A DNA stretch of 64,000 bases from Sulfitobacter sp. HNIBRBA3233 (GTDB lineage Bacteria; Pseudomonadota; Alphaproteobacteria; Rhodobacterales; Rhodobacteraceae), in NCBI RefSeq assembly GCF_040149665.1, contig NZ_JBEFLP010000001.1:1054001-1118000 (forward strand), read 5' to 3'. A program made the translations under genes and the position numbers. Position 1 is the first letter of the stretch. Each line of letters starts with the position of its first letter. A model generated the notes under the pieces. It did no database searches, was not told where the DNA came from, and was given only the letters and a program-made list of their open reading frames with translations. Positions 18,301-26,954 of the stretch are shown here, one piece after another.

Positions 18301-19028
18301 GATTTGCCGCCGCCCGACAGCTTCTCGCCCTCTCCACGGAGAGACGAAAAATTGGTGCCCGTGCCCGAGCCGTATTTGAACAGGCGCGCCTCGCGCACCC
18401 ACAGGTCCATGATGCCGCCGTCACCGACCAGATCGTCCGCCACGGACTGGATGAAGCAGGCGTGCGGCTGCGGGTGCTCGTAGGAGGATTTCGACCGTGT
18501 CAGCTTGCCGGTCTTGTAGTCGACGTAATAGTGGCCCTGCGCGGGTCCATCGATGCCGTAGGCCCAGTGCAGGCCGGTGTTGAACCACTGCGGGCTGTTG
18601 GGCGCCGCGCGCTGGGTCGCCAGCATGTAGCGCATCTCGTCGTAGTAGGTGCGTGCGTCCTCTTCGGTGGTGAAATAGCCACCCTTCCAGCCCCAGTAGG
18701 CCCATGCCCCGGCCAGACGGTCGAAAACCTGCTTGGACGATGTTTCGCCGCCCATCTCGGCGCCCTCATCGGGAACCGAGCGCCACAGGAACTCGGGCAC
18801 GCCTTTTTCCTTCACGCGCTTGAGCTTGGACGGAACACCGGCCTTGCGGAAATACTTCTGCGCGATGACGTCGGAGGCCACCTGGCTCCAGCTTCTCGGG
18901 ACTTCGACATTGTCGAGCTTGAAGACTGTGGATCCGTCAGGATTGCGGATTTCCGACACGGTCGACACGAAGTCGAGCGCCGCATATGCATCCTGGCCTT
19001 CGGTGGTGAATTTACGTTCAATCTTCAT
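15384..19028 (-). CDS. nrdJ: Adenosylcobalamin-dependent ribonucleotide reductase (class II)
   Basis: A 1214-residue class II ribonucleoside-diphosphate reductase that makes deoxyribonucleotides with adenosylcobalamin as radical source, so it is oxygen-independent. The catalytic barrel carries [12 protein letters not shown] and CNLASMNLL (the N-x-C-x-E active-site triad), and the phosphate-binding [13 protein letters not shown] lies further on. The C-terminus has paired Cys motifs ([18 protein letters not shown]) of the thioredoxin-reducible zinc-ribbon tail. Length is normal for this long NrdJ subgroup. The start at 19028 ([11 protein letters not shown]) is the conserved N-terminus; the frame continues 33 codons upstream without similarity. 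An NrdR-like box lies about 190 bases upstream. Confidence 0.96.
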   Translation of the reverse strand: MKIERKFTTEGQDAYAALDFVSTVSEIRNPDGSTVFKLDNVEVPRSWSQVASDVIAQKYFRKAGVPSKLKRVKEKGVPEFLWRSVPDEGAEMGGETSSKQVFDRLAGAWAYWGWKGGYFTTEEDARTYYDEMRYMLATQRAAPNSPQWFNTGLHWAYGIDGPAQGHYYVDYKTGKLTRSKSSYEHPQPHACFIQSVADDLVGDGGIMDLWVREARLFKYGSGTGTNFSSLRGEGEKLSGGGKSSGLMGFLKIGDRAAGAIKSGGTTRRAAKMVIVDADHPDIEDFINWKVLEEQKVASIVAGSKMHEQKLNLIFKAIAAWDGLEADAYDPAKNEALKNAIREAKKVAIPETYVKRVLDYAKQGHTSIEFPTYDTDWDSEAYNSVSGQNSNNSIRVTNAFLTAVEKDADWELLDRTTGKVSKTIRARDLWDQVGHAAWACADPGIQYHDTVNDWHTCPEDGAIRGSNPCSEYMFLDDTACNLASMNLLTFLKDGEFQVEDYMHASRLWTVTLEISVMMAQFPSKEIAQRSFDFRTLGLGYANIGGLLMNMGYSYDSDEGRALCGALTAIMTGVSYATSAEMAAELGAFPGYAKNAAHMLRVIRNHRNAAYGEATGYEKLSVKPVPLDHANCPQPGLVDVAMSTWDEALTLGEAHGYRNAQVSVIAPTGTIGLVMDCDTTGIEPDFALVKFKKLAGGGYFKIINQSVPAALEKLGYGSAQIEEIVGYAVGHGTIGNAPGINHTSLMGHGFGPNELEKVEAALGSAFDIRFVFNQWTLGEEFCTQVLGIPTEKLNDPTFDLLKSLGFSRKDIEAANDHVCGTMTLEGAPHLKAEHYGIFDCANPCGKKGKRFLSVNSHISMMAAAQSFISGAISKTINMPNDATIEDCQKAYELSWSLGVKANALYRDGSKLSQPLAAALVEDDDEAAETLESGSIQEKAAVLAEKIVEKVIVKEIVKSHREKMPERRKGYTQKAIVGGHKVYLRTGEYKDGSLGEIFIDMHKEGAGFRAMMNNFAIAVSVGLQYGVPLEEFVDAFTFTKFEPAGMVQGNDSIKNATSILDYIFRELAVSYLDRTDLAHVQPQGATFDDLGRGEDEGVANVSELSESAAAKSLEVLKQITSPGYLRNRVPQNFTVLQGGQSAIAQAVSSAAAEVAGDVAVMQPSTTVASGAVSMDARTKAKMQGYEGEACGECGNFTLVRNGTCMKCNTCGGTSGCS

Positions 19029-19214
19029 CGCGCTGCCCCATATCCAGCTTTTACCTTGTGGCGCGGATCGCTCCGCCACCGCTCTCTGCGCTGCTGACAA
19101 AAACACCGGCGCACCGCCGATCGACAACGCACCGTTGCCGTCCGAAGGGCTGATCCACCTAGGTTGTGATCGTTCGCCTGTCCCTGTCAGATGGCCCGCC
19201 TATTGAGCGTTTTA

Positions 19215-19274
19215 CCACTACATATTGTGGCGTCACCATCAGCCATCACAAACTGGCGTATCAGGACATAGTGG
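19215..19274 (-). promoter_or_regulatory. NrdR box (and weaker second box) upstream of nrdJ
   Basis: CCACTACATATTGTGG (19215-19230) fits the palindromic NrdR box that controls ribonucleotide reductase genes in many bacteria. A partial second copy lies at 19259-19274 (minus strand CCACTATGTCCTGATA), about 44 bases centre to centre, near a whole number of helical turns. On the minus strand a -35-like TTGTGA and a -10-like CAATAT inside the first box give a plausible promoter overlap. Box identity is inferred from consensus memory; nrdR itself is not in the window. Confidence 0.6.
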
Positions 19275-19280
19275 GTCAAC

Positions 19281-19686
19281 GGATTTATTCGCAAATTATT
19301 CATAAATTTTCAGTTGACGTGACGCCTGCGTAATCCCGCGCCACTGGCGCTGTGATTGATCCACAGCGGTTAATCTTTTGCCGCTGCCCCGCTCGCCCAG
19401 CCGCGGGGACAAAAAACAAAGGCATTAGGCCCGTTTAACAAAGCAGCTTTTGCCGGGGCGCAAAGTTGCCCCCGTGATATCCCCAGAGTTGCCCTCAGAA
19501 TCGCCCGGCCGTTTCGCGGCCCCTCCGGCCCGGCGGCGGCTTGCGGAATTTGTTGCAGCGCTGCCGCAGTCGCGGCCCATCCCGTCAGATCTTGCGCGGC
19601 ATTGCCGCGATCCCGGTCTGAACCACCAGATCTTGTGTCTCGCGGCGAATAGAATCGCATCGGGTTGACCACCGCACCCGGAACGC
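19281..19686. other. Intergenic, upstream of nrdJ
   Basis: About 400 bases with no supportable gene between the nrdJ promoter region and the tRNA-Pro terminator. The AT-rich tract at 19280-19320 contrasts with the GC-rich rest. Open frames here lack coding character or ribosome sites. Confidence 0.4.
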
Positions 19687-19718
19687 AAAAGGCCCCACCA
19701 GTGACGGTGGGGCCTTTT
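19687..19718 (-). terminator. Intrinsic terminator of tRNA-Pro
   Basis: Perfect 9-bp stem GGCCCCACC (19691-19699) / GGTGGGGCC (19706-19714) with a 6-base loop, flanked by AAAA on the left and TTTT on the right, so it can work in both directions. It lies 22 bases past the tRNA 3' end. Confidence 0.85.
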
Positions 19719-19739
19719 AGCGGGATCCAAGGATCCGGA

Positions 19740-19816
19740 TGGTCGGGGCGGCAGGATTCGAACCTACGACCCCCTGTACCCAAAACAGGTGCGCTACCAG
19801 ACTGCGCCACGCCCCG
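19740..19816 (-). tRNA. tRNA-Pro (anticodon TGG)
   Basis: A 77-base tRNA on the minus strand with all four arms: acceptor CGGGGCG/CGCCCCG, D-stem GCGC/GCGC around AGTCTGGTA, anticodon stem CCTGT/ACAGG around TTTGGGT (anticodon TGG, proline), and T arm GTAGG-TTCGAAT-CCTGC. The discriminator base is A and CCA is genomically encoded. A strong terminator follows. Confidence 0.95.
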
Positions 19817-19892
19817 ACTGCCGCATTCTCTAGCGAAGCGTCGCGGGATTGAAAAGCGGAAATCTGCGGCTGCGCGGGATTTTTCGACCGGC

Positions 19893-20396
19893 CTAGTCCG
19901 CCGTGTCGCACGACCACGGTTCTTGCTCGCTGACAAAGGCCGGATGGCGCAGCACGTCGCCCTCTTCGATGCCCAGACGCCGCGCAAGCCCGCCGTTGAT
20001 TTCAAGCACACCGCGCAACAGCATCGGTCCCGGAGAGATCACGCTTTCGTCCAGCGGCTGCGCGCGGTGGTGAATGTGCCGGATCACCCCCGCGTCATCC
20101 AGAAACAGCATATCGAGGGGAATCAGCGTGTTGCGCATCCAGAAGCTCATCTGTTGCGGACGGTCGTAAACGAACAACATCCCCTGGCTCAGCGGCATGC
20201 TTTCGACGTGCATGAGCCCCTGCGCGCGCGTGCTTTCGGTATCTGCGATATCGACGTTGAACGCGGCCTTGCCAAAGCTGCCGGTGATCGTAACCCGCCC
20301 CGTCGGACAGCTCTGGGCCAGCGCGCCGCGCGCCACAAGCGGCGCGGACAGCACCCCTAGGACAAATGCGCGTCTGCCGAGATTACCGTTTCCCAT
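19893..20396 (-). CDS. DUF192 domain protein, exported
   Basis: A 167-residue protein of the DUF192 family. The N-terminus has a twin-arginine-like signal (GRRAFVLG then a hydrophobic stretch and ALA/QS near residue 27), so it is probably periplasmic, possibly Tat-dependent. The DUF192 hallmark WMRNTLIPLDMLFLD occurs mid-protein, followed by VIRHIHHRAQPLDES and the LEINGGLARRLGI tail. The function of the family is not established. Its start lies inside the preceding cold-shock gene (40-bp overlap); GGAGGTG about 6 bases upstream supports this ATG. Confidence 0.85.
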   Translation of the reverse strand: MGNGNLGRRAFVLGVLSAPLVARGALAQSCPTGRVTITGSFGKAAFNVDIADTESTRAQGLMHVESMPLSQGMLFVYDRPQQMSFWMRNTLIPLDMLFLDDAGVIRHIHHRAQPLDESVISPGPMLLRGVLEINGGLARRLGIEEGDVLRHPAFVSEQEPWSCDTAD

Positions 20397-20905
20397 GCCT
20401 GCACCTCCGCTGCCATCCGGCCTCTTTTACCGTCGATAACGCGCATCGCGATCGCCTCGCCCGGTTGCAGATCGGACAGGCCGGACTGCCGCAGCACGTC
20501 AATATGTACAAAGACATCCTCGCTCCGGCCAAAAACATTGGCAAACCCGAAGCCCTTGGATTTGTCGAACCACTTTACACGCGCCGCTTCAAGCGGCGTC
20601 TTCGCGATCTCTTCGCCGTTCAGGCCGATGATATCCGCCAGCGCCGATTGCGTGCCTTCCGGCGGGGTGATCGACACGACCTCCGCCGCCTGCACGCCGC
20701 GGTCTGTCTTGTGCGCCATCAGCGTCACACGCGACCCGTCCGCGACCGAACTTTGCCCGAAATTGCGCAGCACATTGACGTGCAGCAGGATGTCCGGCCC
20801 GCCTTCGTCGGAGACGACGAATCCGAAGCCTTTGACCGGATCAAACCATTTGACCGACCCCACGACCCTGAAAGGTCCGACCTGCTGTTCGTCCATATGT
20901 CCCAT
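20357..20905 (-). CDS. Double cold-shock-domain protein
   Basis: A 182-residue single-stranded nucleic-acid-binding protein with two cold-shock domains. The first spans about residues 15-77 (VKWFDPVKGFGFV, RNP2-like DILLHVNVL) and the second about 108-170 (VKWFDKSKGFGFANV, DVFVHIDVL). Both RNP1 aromatic clusters are intact, so both domains should bind RNA or ssDNA. The linker has a short acidic/helical part. Two in-frame ATGs (20905 and 20896) are possible; neither has a good ribosome site, consistent with a near-leaderless transcript from the adjoining promoter. The 3' end overlaps the DUF192 gene by 40 bp. Confidence 0.92.
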   Translation of the reverse strand: MGHMDEQQVGPFRVVGSVKWFDPVKGFGFVVSDEGGPDILLHVNVLRNFGQSSVADGSRVTLMAHKTDRGVQAAEVVSITPPEGTQSALADIIGLNGEEIAKTPLEAARVKWFDKSKGFGFANVFGRSEDVFVHIDVLRQSGLSDLQPGEAIAMRVIDGKRGRMAAEVQAWETVISADAHLS

Positions 20906-20914
20906 GGTGTATAC

Positions 20915-20942
20915 CGTATATCAAAAAGGCGTTCGAAAGCAA
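20915..20942 (-). promoter_or_regulatory. Promoter abutting the double cold-shock gene
   Basis: Minus strand: TTGCTT (-35), 16-bp spacer, TATACG (-10), ending only 9 bases before the first ATG, so transcripts would begin at or near the start codon. TATAC-N-GTATA (20910-20920) forms an inverted repeat over the -10 that could be an operator. Confidence 0.4.
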
Positions 20943-20989
20943 AAAACACGGACGCGCCGAAATTGGCGGGGCCGGCGTGGATGGCGCGA

Positions 20990-21595
20990 CTACGGATTCA
21001 GCCTGGTGATTTCCCAATCGGAATTGATCGTACTGCGCCGCCACTGGAAACGGTTGTGCAGCCGCGCCTCCCCGTCCGCCCAGAATTCCAGCTCCAGAGG
21101 CTCCAGCCGGAACCCTCCCCAGTAGGGCGGCCGGGGCGGATTATCGCCGTGTTCGGCTTTCGCCTGCTCCAGCGCCGCTTCGAGCGCTTCGCGATTCTCC
21201 AGCGGGCGCGACTGGCGCGAGGCCCATGCCCCCAGCCTGCTTTTGGGCGACCGGGAGGCGAAATAGGCGTCAGCCTTTGCGCCGTCCTCGCGGGTGATGA
21301 GCCCGCGCGCGCGCACCTGGCGGCGCAGGGATTTCCAGTGGATCACGAACGCAGCCTTGCCCGCGAAATCCAGTTCCCGCGCCTTGGCGCTTTCATAGTT
21401 GGTATAAAAGACAAACGCGTTGTCCTCGATCCCCTTGAGCAGGACGACGCGCGCATTGGGCATTCCCGTCTCGTCGACAGTGGCCAGCGCCATGGCGTTC
21501 GGATCGTTCAGCTCTTGTGGATCGGCCTCGGACAGCCAGTCACGCACCAGCGCGAAAGGGTCCTCCCCTGCGAAAATTCCGTCCCGGTCTGCCAT
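20990..21595 (-). CDS. pdxH: Pyridoxamine 5'-phosphate oxidase
   Basis: A 201-residue FMN-dependent oxidase that converts pyridoxamine/pyridoxine 5'-phosphate to PLP, the last step and salvage route of vitamin B6 metabolism. FMN-binding segments are [26 protein letters not shown] and the [19 protein letters not shown] strand pair. The C-terminal dimerisation/FMN region contains [25 protein letters not shown] and ends with the usual WEITRLNP. Length is as expected. GGGGAACC precedes the ATG. It is a separate unit, 84 bases upstream of the cold-shock gene and divergent from fabI. Confidence 0.94.
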   Translation of the reverse strand: MADRDGIFAGEDPFALVRDWLSEADPQELNDPNAMALATVDETGMPNARVVLLKGIEDNAFVFYTNYESAKARELDFAGKAAFVIHWKSLRRQVRARGLITREDGAKADAYFASRSPKSRLGAWASRQSRPLENREALEAALEQAKAEHGDNPPRPPYWGGFRLEPLELEFWADGEARLHNRFQWRRSTINSDWEITRLNP

Positions 21596-21793
21596 TGGTT
21601 CCCCGCCACCTGTCAGTACGCTACTTCCTGATTCCTATGGAAAATTCCAAGGCAGAGCAACACTGCAATATTTTAGGGCCCTGATACACGCAAGGCGTGT
21701 GGCAAGCGGCGCCCGGACAGCGGCCCCTGTCTTGATGCCCTGCGGCCTTTGGCATAGACCTGTCGTAACACTGTTCTGCGAAAGGCGCGTCCC

Positions 21794-22597
21794 ATGTCCA
21801 ACAACCTTATGACCGGCAAGCGGGGGCTCATCATGGGATTGGCCAACGACAAGTCCATCGCCTGGGGCATCGCGCGCCAGCTGGCCGAGGCCGGTGCCGA
21901 TCTGGCCTTTTCCTACCAGGGCGATGCGCTGAAGAAACGGGTCGATCCTCTGGCGAAACAGCTCGGCTCGGACATCGTCCTGCCCTGCGACGTCAGCGAC
22001 GAAGCCTCGATCGACGGGCTTTTCGACGGGCTCAAGGAACATTGGGACTCGCTGGATTTCATCGTCCACGCCATCGGCTTTTCCGACAAAAGCGAATTGC
22101 GTGGCCGTTACGTCGATACCAGCCGCGCCAATTTCGCGATGTCGATGGACATCTCGGTCTATTCCTTCACCGCCGTCGTGCAGCGGGCGGAAAAGATGAT
22201 GACCGAAGGCGGCTCCTGCCTGACGCTCACCTACTACGGCGCGGAGAAGGTGATGCCGCACTATAATGTCATGGGCGTGGCCAAGGCCGCCCTCGAGGCA
22301 TCGGTACAGTATCTCGCCGAAGATCTGGGCAAGAAGGGCATCCGCGTGAACGCGATTTCCGCCGGCCCGATAAAGACGCTCGCCGCCTCGGGCATCGGTG
22401 ATTTCCGCTACATCATGAAGTGGAACGAATATAACTCGCCCCTGCGCCGCAACGTGACCATCGACGAGGTCGGCAAATCCGCGCTCTACCTGCTCAGCGA
22501 TCTCGGCTCGGGCACGACGGGCGAGAATCTGCATGTCGACGCGGGCTACCACGTTGTCGGGATGAAGGCGGTGGACGCCCCGGACATCGAGAAATGA
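21794..22597 (+). CDS. fabI: Enoyl-[acyl-carrier-protein] reductase (NADH)
   Basis: A 267-residue short-chain dehydrogenase-type enoyl-ACP reductase of fatty-acid synthesis. The cofactor motif is GLIMGLANDKSIAWGIA (residues 11-27, the GxxxxxSIAxG FabI type), and the catalytic set is Y147/Y157/K164 within TYYGAEKVMPHYNVMGVAK. The substrate-binding loop is SAGPIKTLAASGI. Length and C-terminus are normal. It has its own upstream region of about 200 bases, divergent from pdxH. The LysE-type exporter gene and gpt follow on the same strand. In many alphaproteobacteria more than one fabI paralogue exists; only this one is seen here. Confidence 0.95.
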   Translation: MSNNLMTGKRGLIMGLANDKSIAWGIARQLAEAGADLAFSYQGDALKKRVDPLAKQLGSDIVLPCDVSDEASIDGLFDGLKEHWDSLDFIVHAIGFSDKSELRGRYVDTSRANFAMSMDISVYSFTAVVQRAEKMMTEGGSCLTLTYYGAEKVMPHYNVMGVAKAALEASVQYLAEDLGKKGIRVNAISAGPIKTLAASGIGDFRYIMKWNEYNSPLRRNVTIDEVGKSALYLLSDLGSGTTGENLHVDAGYHVVGMKAVDAPDIEK

Positions 22598-22658
22598 TGC
22601 CCCGCCGCTGCCCGGCGGGCCACGCACCGGTCGCGGCGTTGCCAAAGCGGGCCAGACC

Positions 22659-23261
22659 ATGACGATTTCCCACCTGCTGGCCTTCAACGCGGTGCTGATC
22701 GTGTCGATCCTCAGCCCCGGCGCGGCCTTTCTGACGGCGGTGCGGGCGTCGGTCTCCTACGGGCGCCGCGCGGGGATCGCAACCGGCCTCGGCCTCGGGA
22801 CGATGGCAAGCCTCTGGACGCTGGCCGCGCTTCTGGGAATGGACGCGATCTTTGCCCTGTTTCCCTGGGCCTTCGCCCTGCTCAAGACGGGCGGCGCGCT
22901 GTATCTGATCTGGCTGGCCTACAAGACCTGGCGCGGGGCGGCGTCGCTGCCTTCCGCCACCGGCAGGCCGACCCGCCGCGCCTTCGTGGACGGCTTTCTG
23001 GTCAATCTGGGCAATCCCAAGTCGGTTCTCTTCGCGGCCGCCGTGCTGGTCGTGGTTTTCCCGCCCGACCTGACCGCGGGCGAGATCGCGTTTATCACGC
23101 TCAATCACCTGACCCTCGAAATCCTCTTCTATACCGGTTGCGCCGTGCTGCTGAATGCCCCCGCCGCGCGCAGTCGCTATCTTGCGGTCAAGCCGCTGCT
23201 CGACCGGCTCTCGGCCCTGCTGCTGGGGGCGCTCGGCCTCAAACTTCTGCTTCAAAGGTAA
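22659..23261 (+). CDS. LysE-family translocator
   Basis: A 200-residue inner-membrane protein with about five to six hydrophobic helices and the LysE/RhtB signature: [30 protein letters not shown] near the N-terminus and [18 protein letters not shown] in the middle. Family members export amino acids or homoserine lactones; the substrate here is unknown. Start ATG at 22659. It sits between fabI and gpt (7 bases before gpt), so it is probably co-transcribed with gpt. Confidence 0.87.
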   Translation: MTISHLLAFNAVLIVSILSPGAAFLTAVRASVSYGRRAGIATGLGLGTMASLWTLAALLGMDAIFALFPWAFALLKTGGALYLIWLAYKTWRGAASLPSATGRPTRRAFVDGFLVNLGNPKSVLFAAAVLVVVFPPDLTAGEIAFITLNHLTLEILFYTGCAVLLNAPAARSRYLAVKPLLDRLSALLLGALGLKLLLQR

Positions 23262-23268
23262 CGTCCCG

Positions 23269-23790
23269 ATGTCCGACAAAGTCAAAGATCCCTCCCGCCT
23301 GCCGCACGAGAAAGGGTTCCACATCAGCTGGGACCAGATCCACCGTGACAGCCGCGCGCTCGCGTGGCGTCTGGATGGACAGGGGCCCGATGACGGCGGC
23401 TGGCGCGCGGTGGTGGCCATCACCCGTGGCGGCATGGCCCCCGCGATGATTGTCGCCCGCGAGCTCGATATCCGCACCGTGGACACGATTTCCGTGAAAT
23501 CCTACGACCATCAGGACCAGTCCGCGGCCCAGGTGCTCAAGGCGCCCGACGAGGCGCTGATGGGCGACGGCACCGGTATTCTGGTCGTCGACGATCTCGT
23601 CGACAGCGGCAAGACGCTGGAACTGGTGCGCAGCCTATACCCCAAAGCCCATTTCGCCACCGTCTACGCCAAGCCCAAGGGCCGCCCGCAAGTCGAAACC
23701 TTCATCACCGAAGTCAGCCAGGACACATGGATTTTCTTCCCCTGGGATATGGCCCTGCAATACGTCGAACCCTACCGCGGCAAGGACTGA
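23269..23790 (+). CDS. gpt: Xanthine-guanine phosphoribosyltransferase
   Basis: A 173-residue type I phosphoribosyltransferase that salvages xanthine and guanine to nucleotides using PRPP. The PRPP loop is [15 protein letters not shown]; the flexible-loop/hydroxyl region includes [20 protein letters not shown], and the C-terminus ends [14 protein letters not shown], typical of Gpt rather than hypoxanthine enzymes. The start at 23269 gives the usual N-terminus; the frame extends 38 codons upstream into lysE without similarity. It lies 7 bases after the LysE-type gene. Confidence 0.93.
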   Translation: MSDKVKDPSRLPHEKGFHISWDQIHRDSRALAWRLDGQGPDDGGWRAVVAITRGGMAPAMIVARELDIRTVDTISVKSYDHQDQSAAQVLKAPDEALMGDGTGILVVDDLVDSGKTLELVRSLYPKAHFATVYAKPKGRPQVETFITEVSQDTWIFFPWDMALQYVEPYRGKD

Positions 23791-23860
23791 TGGCACACCG
23801 CCCTCTCTCCATTTTGCCTTTAAACTCAATCCTGCCCTCTGTGCATCCGGATCGCCCAAC

Positions 23861-25045
23861 ATGACCACACCCCGCACCGCAACCACCTTCGCACCGCCGG
23901 TGATGGAGGCACGCCGCTGGCTCGACGGTGTGACCTTCCGCGCCGACCGCCCGCTGATCAACGTCAGCCAGGCCGCCCCCGTCGATCCGCCCCACCCGCA
24001 GATGCGCGCGGCGATGTCGGCGGCGGTACTGGAAGACGACGACATCCATCTCTACGGGCCGGTGCTGGGTCTGCCCGCCTTGCGCCAGACCCTCGCACAG
24101 CGCACCACGGCGATCTACGGCGGCGCGGTCGCGCCCGATCAGGTCGCGATCACCTCGGGCTGCAACCAGGCCTTCGCGGCGGCCATTGCATCGCTCTGCG
24201 CCGAGGGAGACGAGGTGATCCTGCCCACACCTTGGTATTTCAATCACAAGATGTGGCTCGATATGGCGGGTGTGCAGGCCGTGCCGCTGGCCTGCGACGA
24301 CAGCATGCTGCCCAACGTGGAGGCCTGCGCCGCGCTGATCAGCGACCGCACCCGCGCCATCGCACTGGTCACACCCAACAACCCCACAGGACAGGAATAC
24401 CCCGCTCCCCTGATGGAGGCCTTCTTCGACCTCGCGCAGAGCCGTGGCATCGCGCTGATCGTCGACGAGACATACCGCGATTTCCACCTTCAAAGCGGCG
24501 CGCCACACGCGCTCTTCACCCGCGCGGATTGGGACGACACGCTGATCCATCTCTATTCCTTCTCGAAAGCCTACCGGCTGACCGGTCACCGCGTGGGCGC
24601 GCTGATCACCTCCGCCGCGCGGCTGGCCGAAGTAGAAAAGTTCCTCGATACAGTCGCCATCTGCCCCAGCCAGCTCGGGCAGCACGCAGCCCTCTGGGGC
24701 ATGCGCAACCTCGACCAGTGGCTCGCGGGCGAACGCGAGGAGATCCTCTTGCGCCGTGCCGCCATCGCCGAACACTTCCCCCCCTTCGCCGCCGACGGCT
24801 GGACGCTGCTGGGTCTTGGCGGGTATTTCGCCTACCTGCGGCATCCCTTCGCGCTCTCCAGCGCCGATCTGGCGCCCCTGCTGGTGCGCGAGGCGGGCAT
24901 TCTGTGCCTGCCGGGAACCATGTTCCATCCCGACGGTGCGGCCGCCGGCGAAACCGAGCTGCGCATCGCCTTCGCCAATCTCGACGCCACCGGCATCGGC
25001 GAGATGTTCGCGCGGCTCGCCAAGCTGGATCTGCCCCGCCGCTAG
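23861..25045 (+). CDS. PLP-dependent aminotransferase (class I/II)
   Basis: A 394-residue fold-type I aminotransferase. It shows the substrate-side TSGCNQAFAAAIA, TPNNPTGQ, VDETYRDF with the cofactor aspartate, and the Schiff-base Lys in SFSKAYRLTGHRVG. It is not closely similar to the other aminotransferase in this window. Specificity cannot be assigned; aspartate- or aromatic-type reactions are possible. Start ATG at 23861. It stands between gpt and ppiD on the same strand, with gaps of 70 and 66 bases. Confidence 0.88.
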   Translation: MTTPRTATTFAPPVMEARRWLDGVTFRADRPLINVSQAAPVDPPHPQMRAAMSAAVLEDDDIHLYGPVLGLPALRQTLAQRTTAIYGGAVAPDQVAITSGCNQAFAAAIASLCAEGDEVILPTPWYFNHKMWLDMAGVQAVPLACDDSMLPNVEACAALISDRTRAIALVTPNNPTGQEYPAPLMEAFFDLAQSRGIALIVDETYRDFHLQSGAPHALFTRADWDDTLIHLYSFSKAYRLTGHRVGALITSAARLAEVEKFLDTVAICPSQLGQHAALWGMRNLDQWLAGEREEILLRRAAIAEHFPPFAADGWTLLGLGGYFAYLRHPFALSSADLAPLLVREAGILCLPGTMFHPDGAAAGETELRIAFANLDATGIGEMFARLAKLDLPRR

Positions 25046-25111
25046 GCCGCCCTTGCCCCTTGCGGGGCGGTCGCATAGACAGTCGCAAACAGCACGAAAA
25101 GGGCGCGTGAC

Positions 25112-26953
25112 ATGGCCAAGCGATCGAGCATTTCGAAAACCGCGATGTGGATTCTGATGGGGCTTTTGTTCCTCGGTCTGGGCGGCTTTGGCGCCGTCAA
25201 CCTGAGCGGCAACATCCGCACCATCGGCACCGTCGGGGACAAGTCGATTGCCGTGGATACTTACGCGCGCGAGTTGCAGCAGGAATTGCGCGCCATCGGC
25301 CAGCAGACCGGTGAGGCGATGACATTCCAGCAGGCCCAGCAACTGGGCCTCGACCGCGCGGTACTGGTGCGGCTGATGCGCGACCGCGCGCTCGACCACG
25401 AGGCGGACCAGATCGGCCTGTCCATCGGGGATGCGGCGCTGCGCGAACGCATCGTGTCGATCCCCGCCTTTCAGGGGCTGGACGGCACCTTCGATCGCGA
25501 TGCCTATGCCGACACGCTCAACCGCGTGGGCCTTGGCGAGGCCGAATTCGAAACCGACCTGCGCAACGAAGCCGCCCGCCAGATCCTTCAGGGCGCGGTG
25601 ACAAGCGGCGTGGAGATGCCCGCCGCCTACGCCGAAACCCTTGTGGCCTACGTCGGAGAGACCCGTGATTTCACTTGGGTCCGTCTGGACGAGACCATGC
25701 TGGAAGAGCCTGTCGAGGACCCCGAGACAGAGGCCTTGCGCGCCTATTTCGACGCCAACACCGGTGATTTCACCCTGCCCGCCACAAAGCGGATCACCTA
25801 TGCCATGCTCTCGCCCGCCGACATCATCGACACCGTCGAGTTGCCGGAAGAAGAACTGCGTGCCGAATACGCGGCCCGCGAAGCCCAGTACAACCAGCCC
25901 GAGCGGCGGCTGGTCGAGCGTCTGGTCTTTGCCAATCAGGAGGCCGCCGACCGCGCCGCGGCAGCGCTGGAAGTCAACGGCAGCACCTTCGAGGCGCTGG
26001 TCGAGGAGCGCGGCCTGTCGTTGCAGGACATCGATCTGGGCGATGTAGCCCGCAGTGATCTGGGTGCCGCCGCCGACGCGGTCTTCAGCGCCGAGGCGGG
26101 CAGCGTGGTCGGCCCCGCGCCCACACCGCTCGGCCCCGCGCTGTTTCGTGTGAACGCCGTGCTGCCCGCGCAGGAAATCACCTTCGAGGAAGCAGAGCCG
26201 GAATTGCGCGACGCCCTTGCCACCGACCGCGCGATCCGCGTGGTCGAGGCGATGGCCGAGGACTTCGACGACCGCCTTGCGGGGGGCGCGACCCTCGAAC
26301 AGCTGGGCGAGAATACCGAGATGACGGTCCGACAAATCGACTGGACCGAAGAGACCAGCGACGACATTGCCGCCTACGAAGGTTTCCGCGCGGCGGCCCG
26401 TGACCTCGCCGAGGGCGATTTCCCGCAGATCCGCCAGCTTGCGGATGGCAGCGTCTTCGCGATGCGTCTCGACGAATCCCTGCCCGAGCGCCCCGCCACT
26501 TTCGAGGAAGTGCGCGAGGAGGTCACGCAGGCATGGCGCAACGAGCGCATCGTCACCCGCCTGACCGCCCGCGCCGAAGAAATCGCAGCGGCGCTGGCGA
26601 ACGGCACATCGCTGGCCGAACAGGGGCTGAACCCGCAGACCGTGACCGACCAGGACCGCAGCGCCTTTATCACCGGCACGCCGACCGGCTTCATGAACGA
26701 GGTCTTCGAAATGGATCTGGATGAGACCCGCGTTCTTCCGGGTGCACAATCCGTGGCGCTGGTGCGCCTCGATGCCGTCAATCCCGCCTCCGAGAACGCG
26801 CAGGCACAGGCGCTGGCCGACCAGCTGCGCGAACAGCAGAACGAGGCGCTGTCGCGCGCCCTGTTCAGTGTCTACGCGCAGGATGTTCTCAACCGCGCGG
26901 GACAGGCCATCGACCAGCGTGCGATCAACGCCGTGCATGTGAATTTCCAGTAA
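25112..26953 (+). CDS. ppiD: PpiD-like periplasmic chaperone / peptidyl-prolyl isomerase
   Basis: A 613-residue membrane-anchored folding factor. One N-terminal transmembrane helix (about residues 11-31) places the rest in the periplasm. A SurA_N-like chaperone domain follows (about 35-240, with YARELQQELRAIGQQTG and the VLVRLMRDRALDHEADQIGL helices), then a divergent parvulin-type segment (about 250-380) and a C-terminal helical region. The parvulin domain is poorly conserved, so isomerase activity is uncertain and a chaperone role in outer-membrane protein maturation is the safer inference. It is one base upstream of trpE, so the two are likely co-transcribed. Confidence 0.85.
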   Translation: MAKRSSISKTAMWILMGLLFLGLGGFGAVNLSGNIRTIGTVGDKSIAVDTYARELQQELRAIGQQTGEAMTFQQAQQLGLDRAVLVRLMRDRALDHEADQIGLSIGDAALRERIVSIPAFQGLDGTFDRDAYADTLNRVGLGEAEFETDLRNEAARQILQGAVTSGVEMPAAYAETLVAYVGETRDFTWVRLDETMLEEPVEDPETEALRAYFDANTGDFTLPATKRITYAMLSPADIIDTVELPEEELRAEYAAREAQYNQPERRLVERLVFANQEAADRAAAALEVNGSTFEALVEERGLSLQDIDLGDVARSDLGAAADAVFSAEAGSVVGPAPTPLGPALFRVNAVLPAQEITFEEAEPELRDALATDRAIRVVEAMAEDFDDRLAGGATLEQLGENTEMTVRQIDWTEETSDDIAAYEGFRAAARDLAEGDFPQIRQLADGSVFAMRLDESLPERPATFEEVREEVTQAWRNERIVTRLTARAEEIAAALANGTSLAEQGLNPQTVTDQDRSAFITGTPTGFMNEVFEMDLDETRVLPGAQSVALVRLDAVNPASENAQAQALADQLREQQNEALSRALFSVYAQDVLNRAGQAIDQRAINAVHVNFQ

Positions 26954-26954
26954 C

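Noticed and set aside
15351-19097. A 1248-codon open frame on the plus strand opposite nrdJ
   Set aside because: It mirrors the nrdJ reading frame because of high GC and codon bias. The translation is low-complexity (His/Arg/Val-rich), with no family match, while nrdJ has full motifs.
19281-19686. A gene or second tRNA in the nrdJ / tRNA-Pro spacer
   Set aside because: No cloverleaf other than tRNA-Pro was found, and the open frames have no coding character.
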